A stretch of 64,000 nt of DNA from Arthrobacter sp. H35-D1 (lineage in GTDB: Bacteria > Actinomycetota > Actinomycetes > Actinomycetales > Micrococcaceae), in the NCBI RefSeq assembly GCF_030063185.1, contig NZ_JASISP010000018.1, forward strand, positions 1-64,000, written 5' to 3'. The notes under the pieces were generated by a model. That model saw only the letters and a program-made list of their open reading frames with translations. It was not told the origin of the DNA and ran no database searches. Positions 53,686-63,260 of this stretch are shown here, in pieces (position 1 is the stretch's first letter; each line of letters opens with the position of its first letter). The position numbers and the translations under genes were made by a program.

Positions 53686-56622
53686 GTGAGCCAAAACGTG
53701 GAGGCGATTAATCCCGACCTGGTGGGCCGGGCAACGGAACTAGCTGCGGTAGACGCATTTCTGGCCAACGTCTGCGCCGGGACGGCAGGAACACTGGTGG
53801 TCTCCGGAGACCCTGGGGTCGGAAAGACGGCCCTTGTGCAACGCGCCTGCGCTGCACTCCACTCCCAAGCCTGGGTTCTCGCCGGGGCTTGCCTGCCGTT
53901 GGCGTCAATGACGGTCCCGTTCTTGGCCCTTCGATCGGCGTTTCGCCGGGCCCCCACGTTCGACGGCGTTGCTTACCCCACGCTGAGAACAGCCGGGGAG
54001 GGGCTCCAGGACGTGCCGGGCTTGATTGACGACTGGCTGGAGGGCCTCTGCGTGCTCCGGCCGGTGGTTTTGGTGATAGACGATCTGCAGTGGGTGGACC
54101 AAAGCACTCTGGATGTGCTGATGTACCTGATCGCCGGGCCGCCCGAACGGCGTCTGGGCATTATCGCCACCTTGCGCAGCGGCGAGGTCGGCGAAGGGCA
54201 CCTGTTGCAGCGCTGGCTCGCCGACATCCGACGCCTGCCTCGAATCCATTGGATGGAACTGGGACCCTTAGACCGTTTGGGCACCGGAGCCCAAATCTCG
54301 AATCTGCTGGGTGCTCCTCCGCACCAGAGCTTGCTGCAGGAAATCTTCACCCACACCGCCGGAAATCCCTACCTGAACCGCCTATTGGTCTCGGGCATTC
54401 GGCCGGAGGCCCGGCACCTGCCTCCGAAGCTGCCGCTGGACCTGAGAGCTGCGGTCCTGCGGTCTTGGCGGAGCCTTTCCCTCGAAGCCCGGCAGCTCAC
54501 CGCGCTCATGGCTGTTGGTGGCCGGCCAATACGCGCCCGGGACCTCGCCACCGTCGCACATCCACAAAGAGACCAGCAGAGCGTCCTTACGCTTCTGAAA
54601 GAGGCAGCCGAGGCGGGAATCGCGGAGTGCGGCGCGGACGGAACGCACTGGTGGTTTCACCATCCGCTGATCGTCGAGGTCCTTGAACAGGAGCAAGACG
54701 CGGACGGGCGGCAACGGTGGCACGCAGCATTCGCCGCCCACCAACAGGACCAGATCAACGCTGAGAATACACCGGACTTTGAGTCACTGGTGGCGCTGGC
54801 GGACCACCATTACAGCGCAGGTCACATTGCCGAGGCGTACCGGTGGGCCCTGTGCGCTTCCACTGCTGCCGGGGATGCCGGAGGTGTGACAGAGATGCTG
54901 CGCCTGCTCCGCCGCGCCGTCGAACTTCGTCATACGGTGCCAGAGGCGCAGGAAAGCGAGCTGGAGTTGTGGTCCATGCTGCGCGTTGCCGCAGAGAAGA
55001 CAGGGGCGCTGGAAGTGGAACTGACAGCGGTACAGGAACTACTAGCAAGGACCGACGCTGGCCTCCAGCCCCTGGATGTAGCGGAACTGCTGGTGCGCCG
55101 GACACACCTGCTCTTCTCTACGGGACGGTCCTTTATGACCGTGGAGGATATGCGCCAGGCACTCCGGCACGCCAGCGCAGACCCGTCCAGTTGGCAATAC
55201 GCACTGGCACTGGCTGAACTTGCCCACGTCGAGCTGTGGAAAAACGATCCCGAGGCCAGAAGCAACGCAACCCGGGCGCTCGCCATTGCCCGCGCGGCCG
55301 GCAACCCCCATGCTCTGTCTTATGCACTAACGGCAAATGTCATGGGCTCGGTGATCGAAGGTAACTCACCGTCGGATCTGGCTTGGGGGCTCGAGGCGAT
55401 GGCGGCCGCTGCGCAGGCCCGGGACTTCTGGGGTTTTGTCCACGCCACGCTCTGGCATGCCAATGCCACCGAGACGTGGAGTAGTCAGCGCTTTGCAGAC
55501 CTTATGCGGGCAGGCCGGCACCAGCTGACTGAGCTCGGAGCCCCGCACCTGTACATTGCCAAGCTCGCCACCGACGAGGCGGGCAGCTACCTGGCTATTG
55601 GCCGTTGGCGCGACTGTGAGCGGGCGCTGCGAGTGGCGCTGGGCTCGGACCCCGGCACCATGGGCGATGTTGGAGCCCGGCTGTGCGCCGCCCGACTTGC
55701 CCTCTGGCAAGGCCGGCAGGGCGAAGCGCAAGCCCACCTGGCACGGGCCGAGGAACTTTATGAACACTTTTCGGACTTCCTCAATTTGGACTTCGATGCC
55801 ATTCGGGCTGAGGTCTTCCTAGGGGGAGGCTTCCCCGAGGCTGCTTACGCTGCGGCGATGAATGGCGCCACCGCCACTAGCATGAAGCCGACCATGTGCG
55901 AATGGCTTGTTCCCCTTGCCGCCAGATCACTGGCAGATCAAGTCCAGGCGGCCCACGATGCTTCGGCCCCCACTGACACCATTATGGTCCTCATCGACGA
56001 GCTGGTGCGTCGCTTTCCGGCCGTGCTCAGGGAACCTGGCGACTGTACCGCGTTCTATGAACGGCAGGTGGCAGCATTCAACCTGCTCTACAGCGCCGAG
56101 GTGGGCCGCGCCCGTGAAAGCCCCAGCAATGCCACAGATTGGATGCGTTGCGCCGACGCCTGCGGGGCAGCCACGCTTTTGTGGGAAGAGGCCTACTGCT
56201 GTTGTCGGGCGGTGGAATCGATGCTGTTGCACGGACACAGCCAACGCGATCTGGCCAAGTCCTTCCTGCGCCGCGGTCTGGCGCTCACCGAGGAACTTCA
56301 GGCCGAACCCATCCGCGCCCAGCTACTTGCATTTGCTACCCAGGCCCGCATCAACATCACCGTGCCAGCTACCATGACACCATCAGGGATCTACGCCGAG
56401 CTCCCCGGGCTCACCCAGCGCGAACGGGAAATCCTTCACTACGTCATCGCCGGACGAACCTATAGTGAAATCGCACGGGACCTGGTGATCAGCGAGAAGA
56501 CGGTGAGCTCACACATCTCCAACCTGCTGCGCAAAACCGGTGCCGCCAACCGTGTTGACCTCTCACGTCTAGCGACCCAACCAGCCAGTGCCACCCCTGC
56601 ACCAATCCCGGGCCTTCGCTGA
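53686..56622 (+). CDS. Large LuxR-family regulator with AAA ATPase (MalT/LAL type)
   Basis: A 978-residue protein if started at the GTG at 53686; the frame is open to an ATG at 53560, so the start is uncertain. The N-terminal ATPase has Walker A VSGDPGVGKTALVQ (about residue 40) and Walker B VVLVIDDLQWVDQS (about 131). A long TPR-like helical middle (about 350-880) probably senses ligand or partner. The C-terminal LuxR helix-turn-helix reads LTQREREILHYVIAGRTYSEIA and SEKTVSSHISNLLRK. Such proteins are ATP-dependent activators. The gene is intact and is followed by a convergent HD-LuxR gene. Confidence 0.9.
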   Translation: MSQNVEAINPDLVGRATELAAVDAFLANVCAGTAGTLVVSGDPGVGKTALVQRACAALHSQAWVLAGACLPLASMTVPFLALRSAFRRAPTFDGVAYPTLRTAGEGLQDVPGLIDDWLEGLCVLRPVVLVIDDLQWVDQSTLDVLMYLIAGPPERRLGIIATLRSGEVGEGHLLQRWLADIRRLPRIHWMELGPLDRLGTGAQISNLLGAPPHQSLLQEIFTHTAGNPYLNRLLVSGIRPEARHLPPKLPLDLRAAVLRSWRSLSLEARQLTALMAVGGRPIRARDLATVAHPQRDQQSVLTLLKEAAEAGIAECGADGTHWWFHHPLIVEVLEQEQDADGRQRWHAAFAAHQQDQINAENTPDFESLVALADHHYSAGHIAEAYRWALCASTAAGDAGGVTEMLRLLRRAVELRHTVPEAQESELELWSMLRVAAEKTGALEVELTAVQELLARTDAGLQPLDVAELLVRRTHLLFSTGRSFMTVEDMRQALRHASADPSSWQYALALAELAHVELWKNDPEARSNATRALAIARAAGNPHALSYALTANVMGSVIEGNSPSDLAWGLEAMAAAAQARDFWGFVHATLWHANATETWSSQRFADLMRAGRHQLTELGAPHLYIAKLATDEAGSYLAIGRWRDCERALRVALGSDPGTMGDVGARLCAARLALWQGRQGEAQAHLARAEELYEHFSDFLNLDFDAIRAEVFLGGGFPEAAYAAAMNGATATSMKPTMCEWLVPLAARSLADQVQAAHDASAPTDTIMVLIDELVRRFPAVLREPGDCTAFYERQVAAFNLLYSAEVGRARESPSNATDWMRCADACGAATLLWEEAYCCCRAVESMLLHGHSQRDLAKSFLRRGLALTEELQAEPIRAQLLAFATQARINITVPATMTPSGIYAELPGLTQREREILHYVIAGRTYSEIARDLVISEKTVSSHISNLLRKTGAANRVDLSRLATQPASATPAPIPGLR

Positions 56623-56636
56623 GCTGCTGGTTAATT

Positions 56637-58223
56637 TCATGATTCTACGTCTGCTTCGCCCAGTGGCGCCACGAGGCCGTGCTGGAGCGCATAGAGGCTG
56701 GCTCCGACCCTGTTACTCGCCCCGATCTTCGCGTAGGTCCGCTCAACGTGGTTGCGCACTGTCTTCTCACTCAGGAACAACCGGTTGGCGATCTGGCGGT
56801 TGGAGAATCCACGTGCGACCAGTCCAAGCACCTCGCGTTCACGTGCGGTGAGCAGGTCATCGCGTCGAAGTTTGGGCGTGTGGTGCCCGGCGACGCTGAG
56901 GATCGCGTCCACACACTCGGGATCGAGCGCCCCGGACGCGCTCTTGGTAAGCAGGCGCATCTTTGCCCGCTCGGGGTTCATCGGTTCGCGGTAGGGCCGT
57001 GGCTCCAGCGCTGACTGGTACGCGACGGCAGCGGCCAGGATACGCTCGCTGCGCCCAAGCATCGAACCCCCGGCCCCGAGTGGGTACCCGGTGCCGTCGA
57101 GATACTCATGGTGTGCGCGAGCGAGCGTGCGCACGTCGGCCAGCCCTGGAATCCGATCCAGCACACGCTCGGTCAGGTAGGGGTGCATCCGCACTCGCTC
57201 CCACTCCGAGGGACTCAACTTCCCGGGTTTTGACCACACGTGGTTGGAAACGCCGAGCCTGCCGAGATCATGCAAGTGTCCAGCCTGCACCAGCGTGCGG
57301 ACCTCCCCGGTGCCGAGGCCGAGCAGTTCTCCGGCCGACTCTGAGAGTGTCGCCACGGCCCGTGAGTGGCCCAGCGTGAACGGGCACTTGAGATCGACGA
57401 AGTCACCGATCGCGCAGACCAGCCGGTCAACACCGTCGTTGGTGAGCCGCACCTCCGGGTCCGGCGCATAGCCCAAGGCTTCCTTCCACACATCCCCCTC
57501 GGGAGCAGCAGCAAAGATCCCTTCAGGGGAGGCAAGAACGGCATCAACTACGGCAGGGTCAAAGTGACCCCCGCGCCTGCTGCGGGCCATCGCCGCCACC
57601 GCCTCGAGTCCGTACAGCCTGTAATGCACCTCCGCCGTGTCAGCAAACTGCGCGATCCTCATCTCGATCGGGATCGCTTCTCCTGAAACACCCACCGGGA
57701 GCCCGCCGCCGTCGTACCGTTCGAAAGTGTAGGCAAGTGCGTTGGCAACCGCCTGTGACAGGCCGATATGCTCAGCCAAGACTGCCGCCGACGTGCAGTG
57801 TGAGTGAATCAGTTTCCCCAGCTGTCCGCGGGCGTCCCGGAACAGCGCGCCCATTATCTTCAGCCGCTGCGGAAGCGGTTCACCCTTGCCCACATTGCCA
57901 AACAGGAAAAGCATGTAGGGCATGCCGGACCAATCGACGAAATAGGATTCGCGCCGGACCGCGATGTCGTCACCAAACCATTGGGCGTACTCCTGGGAGT
58001 CAGCGTGACACCCAATCCACATCACCAAAGTGGTGTAATAAACAGTGCTGAGCTGCTCACGGTCCAACCCGAGTCGGCTGGCAAGGCGGCAGGCGATCGT
58101 CGCCGAGCGAAGCATATGTTCGGCGGGTTGGCCGAGGCCAAGGTCGATCGCGACGGAGAGCCCGGCCAGCACGTCCACCCGCCGGGGAAGAACTTCGCCT
58201 CCGTTTTTCACCGGACTCGTCAT
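56637..58223 (-). CDS. HD-GYP-like domain protein with LuxR helix-turn-helix
   Basis: A 528-residue protein. Two HD-type segments occur. The second has QAGHLHDLGRLGVSNHVW (about residue 316) and ARAHHEYLDGTGYPLG (about 372-384), close to the HD-GYP signature, in which HHE-x-DGxGYP marks cyclic-di-GMP phosphodiesterases. The C-terminal LuxR domain is LTAREREVLGLVARGFSNRQIA plus SEKTVRNHVERTYAK (about 464-515). So a phosphohydrolase-like sensor is fused to a DNA-binding output. It is convergent with the LuxR/AAA gene, 14 bases apart. Similar fusions occur in mycobacteria and Arthrobacter. Confidence 0.87.
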   Translation of the reverse strand: MTSPVKNGGEVLPRRVDVLAGLSVAIDLGLGQPAEHMLRSATIACRLASRLGLDREQLSTVYYTTLVMWIGCHADSQEYAQWFGDDIAVRRESYFVDWSGMPYMLFLFGNVGKGEPLPQRLKIMGALFRDARGQLGKLIHSHCTSAAVLAEHIGLSQAVANALAYTFERYDGGGLPVGVSGEAIPIEMRIAQFADTAEVHYRLYGLEAVAAMARSRRGGHFDPAVVDAVLASPEGIFAAAPEGDVWKEALGYAPDPEVRLTNDGVDRLVCAIGDFVDLKCPFTLGHSRAVATLSESAGELLGLGTGEVRTLVQAGHLHDLGRLGVSNHVWSKPGKLSPSEWERVRMHPYLTERVLDRIPGLADVRTLARAHHEYLDGTGYPLGAGGSMLGRSERILAAAVAYQSALEPRPYREPMNPERAKMRLLTKSASGALDPECVDAILSVAGHHTPKLRRDDLLTAREREVLGLVARGFSNRQIANRLFLSEKTVRNHVERTYAKIGASNRVGASLYALQHGLVAPLGEADVES

Positions 58224-58337
58224 GGTTCATTCTACGTCCGTGCAACTCCACCGGGAGTTCGAAGTTCATCTCAGTTCTCCAGTAACGTTCGGATCCAGAT
58301 CACATTTCCAGGCCCCTGGGGAGGTGTATTTGCGTGT

Positions 58338-59054
58338 TCAGTCATTCGTGGTTGCAGTGTCCGCCGAGGCGGTGAACCGTGCCTGGCCAACGAAGAACAG
58401 GCCCCGCTGGGGAAGCCAAAAGTCGCCGAGCCGGGATTGTTCCGTCAACGGGCCCAGGTCACCCAGAGGCGTTCCGTCCAACTCGGCGTCTCCGTCGATG
58501 ACTCGCCACACTTGAAGTGGTGCTGCTTTGAACCCTTGGCCGTTGGGGGTGCGCCCGTGCAGCCGGACCCGCCCGGAGCGTAGAACACCGCCCGCCATCG
58601 GACCCATCGAGCCCAGCACAGCGTCACTGTTCCATGCCCGCTGCGGCATCACGGCACCCATCGTCGTCATTGCACGGGTCGCCGATGTCGCCTTCAGGGC
58701 TAGCCGCCACGAGAGGCGGGTGCCCATGGTGACGTGGACGCTCCAGTCGTCCCGCCACCTGACCTCTATTGCGGGGACTTGCTCGACCTCGGCCACGGAG
58801 CCGAAGTAGCGAGGACAACTAACAGCCGGATCTGCTGTGGTGAAGATAGTCCACCGTCCGGTAGGATCGCGATGCCAGATCGCCCGGTACGCCGTACCCA
58901 GTGAGCTCGCCAGCATGTCCCGAAGGACTAGGTAGTGACCGCTGGCGTAGGGCACTCCCATCACCCCGTACCCGGTGAATCGTTCGTCGGACCCTTGGAC
59001 GAGTCGTGGGCCCGCTGCAGCTGAAGTGACTGATTGCCGTGGTGTAGTTTTCAT
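58338..59054 (-). CDS. Hypothetical protein, possible acetoacetate-decarboxylase-like fold
   Basis: A 238-residue protein with no signal peptide or transmembrane helix. The sequence (FTGYGVMGVPYASGHYLVLRD at about 26, CPRYFGSVAEVEQVPAIEVRW, LWRVIDGDAEL-like late part) is beta-rich and without a motif I know well. It is upstream of the HD-LuxR gene in the same direction (114 bases) and divergent from the CMD-like gene at 59228. The three may be one regulated group. The function is unknown. Confidence 0.65.
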   Translation of the reverse strand: MKTTPRQSVTSAAAGPRLVQGSDERFTGYGVMGVPYASGHYLVLRDMLASSLGTAYRAIWHRDPTGRWTIFTTADPAVSCPRYFGSVAEVEQVPAIEVRWRDDWSVHVTMGTRLSWRLALKATSATRAMTTMGAVMPQRAWNSDAVLGSMGPMAGGVLRSGRVRLHGRTPNGQGFKAAPLQVWRVIDGDAELDGTPLGDLGPLTEQSRLGDFWLPQRGLFFVGQARFTASADTATTND

Positions 59055-59227
59055 GCACCCAGTATCGTTCCGGAACCTGCACCGTGGCGTGAGGCATCCG
59101 CCTCAATTCCTGGAGCGAGTGCTGCCTTGCCCAAGTTCAACGAAGCAGCTGTTCAGTGCGGCAACTCGCCCTACCGCTCGCAACCCTATGGTGAAACAAT
59201 TGCAGGAGATCGAAAGAAGGATCTGCC

Positions 59228-59788
59228 ATGTCCATCATTAACACCCCCGACCCATCCGACGAGGCCGTGGCCGACCTGTATGGCCCCGAGTTGGCGGATC
59301 TTGGCTACGTGCCGAGCCACACCCGCTTGATGGCCACCAACCCCGAGGCCTCCCGCGCCTTCCAGCAGCTGGTGGCTGCCATTGTGTCGCAGCTTGGTGT
59401 GCGCCGATTCGAGCTCGCAACGCTGGCCGCCGCTGACGCTGTGGGCTCGCAGGCGTGCCGGTACGCGCACGGCCGTAAGTCACTAAAACTGTTCAAAGAG
59501 GAACAACTACGCCTCATCGCCTGCGACTTCCACGACGCGCAATTGAGCGTAGCGGAAGTGGCGCTGATGGACTTCGCCAAAAAACTCAGTCAGGACTCGG
59601 CGTCTATGACCGATGCCGATAGCCTGCGGCTTCGGGAGGTAGGCTTCAGCGATCGTGAGATCGTAGACATCGCCTTGGCAGCCTCCATTCGCAACTATTT
59701 CAGCCGCGCCCTGCACGCCCTCGCAGTCGAGGTAGACGTTCCACCCGGACTCAGCCCGAGCCTAAAGGACGCACTAACCCCAAGATGA
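59228..59788 (+). CDS. Carboxymuconolactone decarboxylase/AhpD-like protein
   Basis: A 186-residue helical protein, with GAAGGATC before the ATG at 59228. It follows the CMD/AhpD pattern: RRFELATLAAADAVGSQACRYAHGRKSL (about residues 58-85), then helices through DREIVDIALAASIRNYFSRALHAL. The usual redox pair is C-x-x-C; here it reads C-R-Y-A, so only one cysteine remains. A peroxidase role is therefore doubtful, and the protein may bind a ligand or act differently. It is divergent from the 58338 gene. Confidence 0.82.
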   Translation: MSIINTPDPSDEAVADLYGPELADLGYVPSHTRLMATNPEASRAFQQLVAAIVSQLGVRRFELATLAAADAVGSQACRYAHGRKSLKLFKEEQLRLIACDFHDAQLSVAEVALMDFAKKLSQDSASMTDADSLRLREVGFSDREIVDIALAASIRNYFSRALHALAVEVDVPPGLSPSLKDALTPR

Positions 59789-60236
59789 CCCGGGCGGGCT
59801 GACTGTTCAATCATCCACAGTGACGGTGAAGTCTTGCTCGCCTGACATACACCAGGCTGTTCGATCGAATGGCGCACCATTGGCCGCTTCGCTCAGATGA
59901 ATCTCTAGAAAGTGGTGTTGATCGCAGTCCAGCCGTGCCCCACCTGAACTTGGGTAGCCCACATCCCATGCGCAGTGCGCGGGTACAGCCAGAGATTAGT
60001 ACGGTCGTAGGGTCGAACCTGTCAGGGGGCCGGCCGGCGCCGCTGACCTGCCGTCTTTGTTTGGAGGAGGGGCTTCGAAAAGAGGCATTCCAAGCTAACT
60101 CATTACAAACTCATCAAATTCGCTGCCTGTTTGTGTCTGTCCCACCGGTTTTTCAGCCACTGGGGTCATTGGGTAAATTGCAGCGCATCGTTGCTATGGA
60201 ACCCGTAGCTGGCTCTAGCGAATCACTCATCGTGAT
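59789..60236. other. Intergenic region with second att-remnant block
   Basis: No gene is supported. The region contains the third T-arm-like sequence and the third ACTCATT double unit, listed separately. Confidence 0.45.
59990..60120. repeat. Att-remnant block, copy 2
   Basis: T-arm-like GGGTCGAACCTGTCAGGGGG, then GCCGCTGACCTGC, GGAGGAGGGGC and the double unit AACTCATT...AACTCATC (60097-60120). It has the same order of elements as 52528-52646, about 7.5 kb away. Confidence 0.6.
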
Positions 60237-60658
60237 TCATTCGCTGGGCACACCTTGGCGTGCCCAGGAATCTCGGACGATTGTTTCGAACAGTTCACGG
60301 TCGATCCCGTCTAAACGGTTGATATACAGGCAACTTTTCCCCACCCGATGGGGGCCTAGCTTCTCGAAACGCGGATCGGATCATAGGCGTTGTAGAGCCC
60401 GTAAACCGACATTGCTGCTGACCTCGGTGACAGTCCAATAACCAGTGAGTCACCCTCATGGCCAGAGGCGTAGCGGTAGTGGTAGCTACCAAACCCGATT
60501 ATTGATGTTCCCCACATCGCTGGTTCCTCACCAGAAACTTGGCGCATGATCTCGATAATCTTCCGCGCATCTGAGAGCCTGCGTACATTGGTGACGGTAG
60601 AAAGGAACTTCTCGACCGGATCGAACAGTGCCGGGTCATTGCTCAGCTTCGTGGACAT
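60237..60658 (-). pseudogene. DUF1801 protein, frameshifted
   Basis: The first frame (60658 to about 60370) gives a good DUF1801 start: SDARKIIEIMRQVSGEEPAMW, IGFGSYHYRYASGHEGDS and VIGLSPRSAAMSVYG, then stops. The next frame continues the family's C-terminus (EKLGPHRVGKSCLYINRL, then DGIDRELFETIVRD) to a stop at 60237. Total length of 422 bases, equal to about 140 codons plus two bases, fits the full-length family with a single frameshift near 60375-60385. It could be real or a sequencing error. Confidence 0.85.
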
Positions 60659-60910
60659 ACGCTAAAGATACCGTGGAGGCCGACCGGGTTGATACTTGAC
60701 TCGTTGCGCTCCGGGCGTTGATGTCCTTCACTGTGCGGAGCCGACTTGTGAATTGGAAGAAAATAAAGAGACGCAGATGGGCTGGTCCACGTGAGGGTTG
60801 CTGCGGGCATGATTGGCACTCCGCCAGATGTAGTGCTCTCATGGAGTGTGAGTTTTGGAAAATTGCACAATCACCTCCTCCTACGGTTGCCGGTTCTATA
60901 GCATGGGCGT

Positions 60911-61372
60911 ATGTCCACTTTTCGCGTTGAACGCAGCACGGTCATCCCGGCACCGGCTGAAGCCATTTACCCGCTAGTTGAAAACTTCCATGAATGGACT
61001 AAGTGGTCGCCGTGGGAAAGCATCGACTCAACGATGGAACGTAGCTACCAAGGTCCCGCCACCGGTGTGGGGGCCAAGTATGCGTGGAAAGGTAAAGGTA
61101 AGGCTGGTGCTGGAACGATGGAGATTACCGATGCCACGCCCGCCGCGATCACGATCCGGCTGGAATTTACCAAGCCGATGAAGGCCCTCAACCCGACGAT
61201 TTTTACCTTTGCCTCTGAGGGACCCGGAACGCGTGTCACCTGGACTATGACGGGGGAAAGCAAAGGCTTCAACAGGTTATTCATGCTCTTCGTAAGCATG
61301 GACAAGTTAGTGGGCAACGACTTTGAAAAAGGACTTGAGCAACTGGCGGGAGCGGTTTCCGAAAAAGCATAG
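60911..61372 (+). CDS. SRPBCC-family (polyketide cyclase-like) protein
   Basis: A 153-residue protein. It starts with FRVERSTVIPAPAEAIYPLV and NFHEWTKWSPWESIDSTMERSY, the typical first strand, helix and WSPW motif of this lipid-binding family. The middle has GMG-like KAGAGTMEI, and it ends with a long helix (DFEKGLEQLAGAV). The substrate is unknown. It is isolated, with no operon partner, and is a second SRPBCC gene in the window, distinct from 46342. Confidence 0.85.
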   Translation: MSTFRVERSTVIPAPAEAIYPLVENFHEWTKWSPWESIDSTMERSYQGPATGVGAKYAWKGKGKAGAGTMEITDATPAAITIRLEFTKPMKALNPTIFTFASEGPGTRVTWTMTGESKGFNRLFMLFVSMDKLVGNDFEKGLEQLAGAVSEKA

Positions 61373-61887
61373 CCGACGTGAGGGGCGGTTGAGTCCATGA
61401 GATCCAAGATCAATCCGACGCAGGCGGCTTGAGCTCTCGATGAATCAGGGCCGATTGCAGAAACTATCCGTGTCCGGTTCTTAGAGGTTCCAGCAAGAGG
61501 TTTTCCGGGCACAGGTCCCGGTACTGGCAGGTGGGCAGCTCAAGGATCTTCTTGACCAACCCGTGAGTAGACGCCGTCCGTCAATAAGCTGTGGAGTCGC
61601 TGCTTCGGCAGCCGAGAATATTAATTCGCGAATTTTGGTCCCCAATGCTTGCCACACAGGTTCCAGTCACAAGCGGAGTCGGAAATAAATTAGGTGCGTG
61701 GCTCGGGTTATGGGGCGCTTCGTGTCTTGGAATCATGGTGTGGGGGGCGTTCTCAGAACGTGAATCTGGCAAGCGACACTCTAGGGATACGTTGCGGGCA
61801 CACGCCATCGTGTCGGAACAAGATAACTCTTAATTTTGATTCGTCAAAGGTGCAACTAGGGCGAACGAGGACGGTAACGGAGGGACT
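61373..61887. other. Intergenic region, no convincing gene
   Basis: A frame at 61591-61833 on the plus strand has a hydrophobic stretch but no ribosome-binding site, and an opposite frame overlaps it. Neither is supported. A promoter for the following gene is expected near the 3' end. Confidence 0.4.
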
Positions 61888-62238
61888 ATGGCAGAGATTC
61901 AGCGAGAGACCTATAAAGACGGAAAACTGATGGGTGAAGGCCCAATGCTTGACGGGAAGAAGCACGGCAGGTGGCGCAATTGGTATCGCAATGGCCAGCT
62001 TAAAGCCGAAGGCAACTTCGTGGAGGGCGAGTTTGACGGGGGCTGGACGTGGTGGCGAGAAAACGGGGAGCTGCTCCAAAAAGGTACTTTCGTGGATGGC
62101 AAGCAGCATGGACTTTGGCAACGATGGCATGACAATGGTGCTCTCATGGATGAAGGTTTGTGGCGCGCGGGCAAGCGCACCGGCGACTGGGTCTACTACA
62201 ACGTGGACAGCTCCTTCAGGAAGAAGCAAACGTTCTGA
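61888..62238 (+). CDS. YwqK-type (MORN-like) repeat protein
   Basis: A 116-residue protein from the ATG at 61888, with GGAGGG upstream. It is built of four or five repeats with the pattern DGKxxGxWxxWYxNGQL (GKKHGRWRNWYRNGQLKAEG, FDGGWTWWRENGELLQKG, GKQHGLWQRWHDNGALMDEG, GKRTGDWVYYN). These MORN-like repeats define the YwqK family, annotated as antitoxin of toxin-antitoxin or polymorphic toxin systems. No toxin gene is next to it, so an immunity role is unconfirmed. Confidence 0.87.
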   Translation: MAEIQRETYKDGKLMGEGPMLDGKKHGRWRNWYRNGQLKAEGNFVEGEFDGGWTWWRENGELLQKGTFVDGKQHGLWQRWHDNGALMDEGLWRAGKRTGDWVYYNVDSSFRKKQTF

Positions 62239-62265
62239 TAACTAGAAATGGCAAGAAGGGGACCG

Positions 62266-63086
62266 CTATTCGACTGTCTCGGTCCGTTCTTTTTGAGCGA
62301 GCTGCTGTACCTGCCGTCTGTGTGCGTCTGGCAGCCAGTCCAACGGGGCCGATGGACCGACCCGTGGGTCATCAAAAGCGCTGCCGTCTCGGAGGGCCTC
62401 GACATACGCACGATCCTCTGTGATGCGTGATCGTAACTGCTCCGATCCGGCGACTGAGCCATGACCGGGGATGACGACAACCACGTCATCGCTCACACTC
62501 TCGAACAACAGGAGCGCGGAGAGGTATTCCTGGATCGGATCCGCGGCCCCTAGATCAAGGAACGGCATCAAGATGTTCGAAAGCATGTCGCCGGCGATGA
62601 GGACGCCGCGTTCCTTGATCAGCAGTGCCGCATGGCCTGGGGCATGGGCTTGGTGCTCGATGATTCGCACTTTAGGGCCATCCCAGGGAATCTGCGTGGT
62701 TCCGGCGGGCAGAGCGGTCATGAGACCGAGCAGATCCATCGGGATCTCCTCGGCGAGCTCCGGCGGTAGCACACGGGCTACGCGGGCCTCCAGTCCGTGT
62801 GTGAGCGCAGATCGTGGATGGACGCCACGCAGCGAGCTGTACCGTAACGGGGCACCTCGCCGAACATCGCGTGCCAGAGCACATGATCCCAATGCGGATG
62901 CGTCGAAAAGCCCGCAACAACTGGTTGGCCCAACTCCTGAAGATCGTTCGCAATGGTGGCCATCTCAGCGCTCGTTATACCCGCGTCGATGAGCAACACA
63001 CCGGCCCGGCCCTGGACGGCCACGGTGTTGCTCTGGAGGAACTCACTTTCGTGAACGAGAACTCCCACAGCGACCTGCCTCAGCAT
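62266..63086 (-). pseudogene. Metallo-beta-lactamase-fold hydrolase, frameshifted
   Basis: The start at 63086 has GGGGAGG seven bases upstream. The first frame gives VLVHESEFLQSNTVAVQGRA, LIDAGIT and the metal site STHPHWDHVLWHAMFG (about residue 58), up to ARCVASIHDL. The next frame continues the fold from about 62820 (LPPELAEEIPMDLLGL, APGHAALLI, VLIAGDMLSN, VIPGHGSVA) to 62266. Total length is 821 bases, two more than a multiple of three, so one frameshift at about 62810-62830 explains it. Both halves are otherwise well preserved. Confidence 0.87.
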
Positions 63087-63260
63087 CAAATGCCTCCCCC
63101 GCGTGGTGTGCAACCCGTCACGTTGACTGTATGACCGGGTGGTCATTGTCCGCAAGTATTATGGGCGCAGCGGACGAGCCTCGTTCGGAATCGCTCTCAT
63201 CAGCAGGCAGCGCTGAACGGCGTGATCGCGAACCTAGCCAATGATGATTGCTTAACCGGC

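Noticed and set aside
61591-61833. 80-codon plus-strand frame with a hydrophobic stretch
   Set aside because: Start is GTG without a ribosome-binding site, and an equal-length frame lies opposite.
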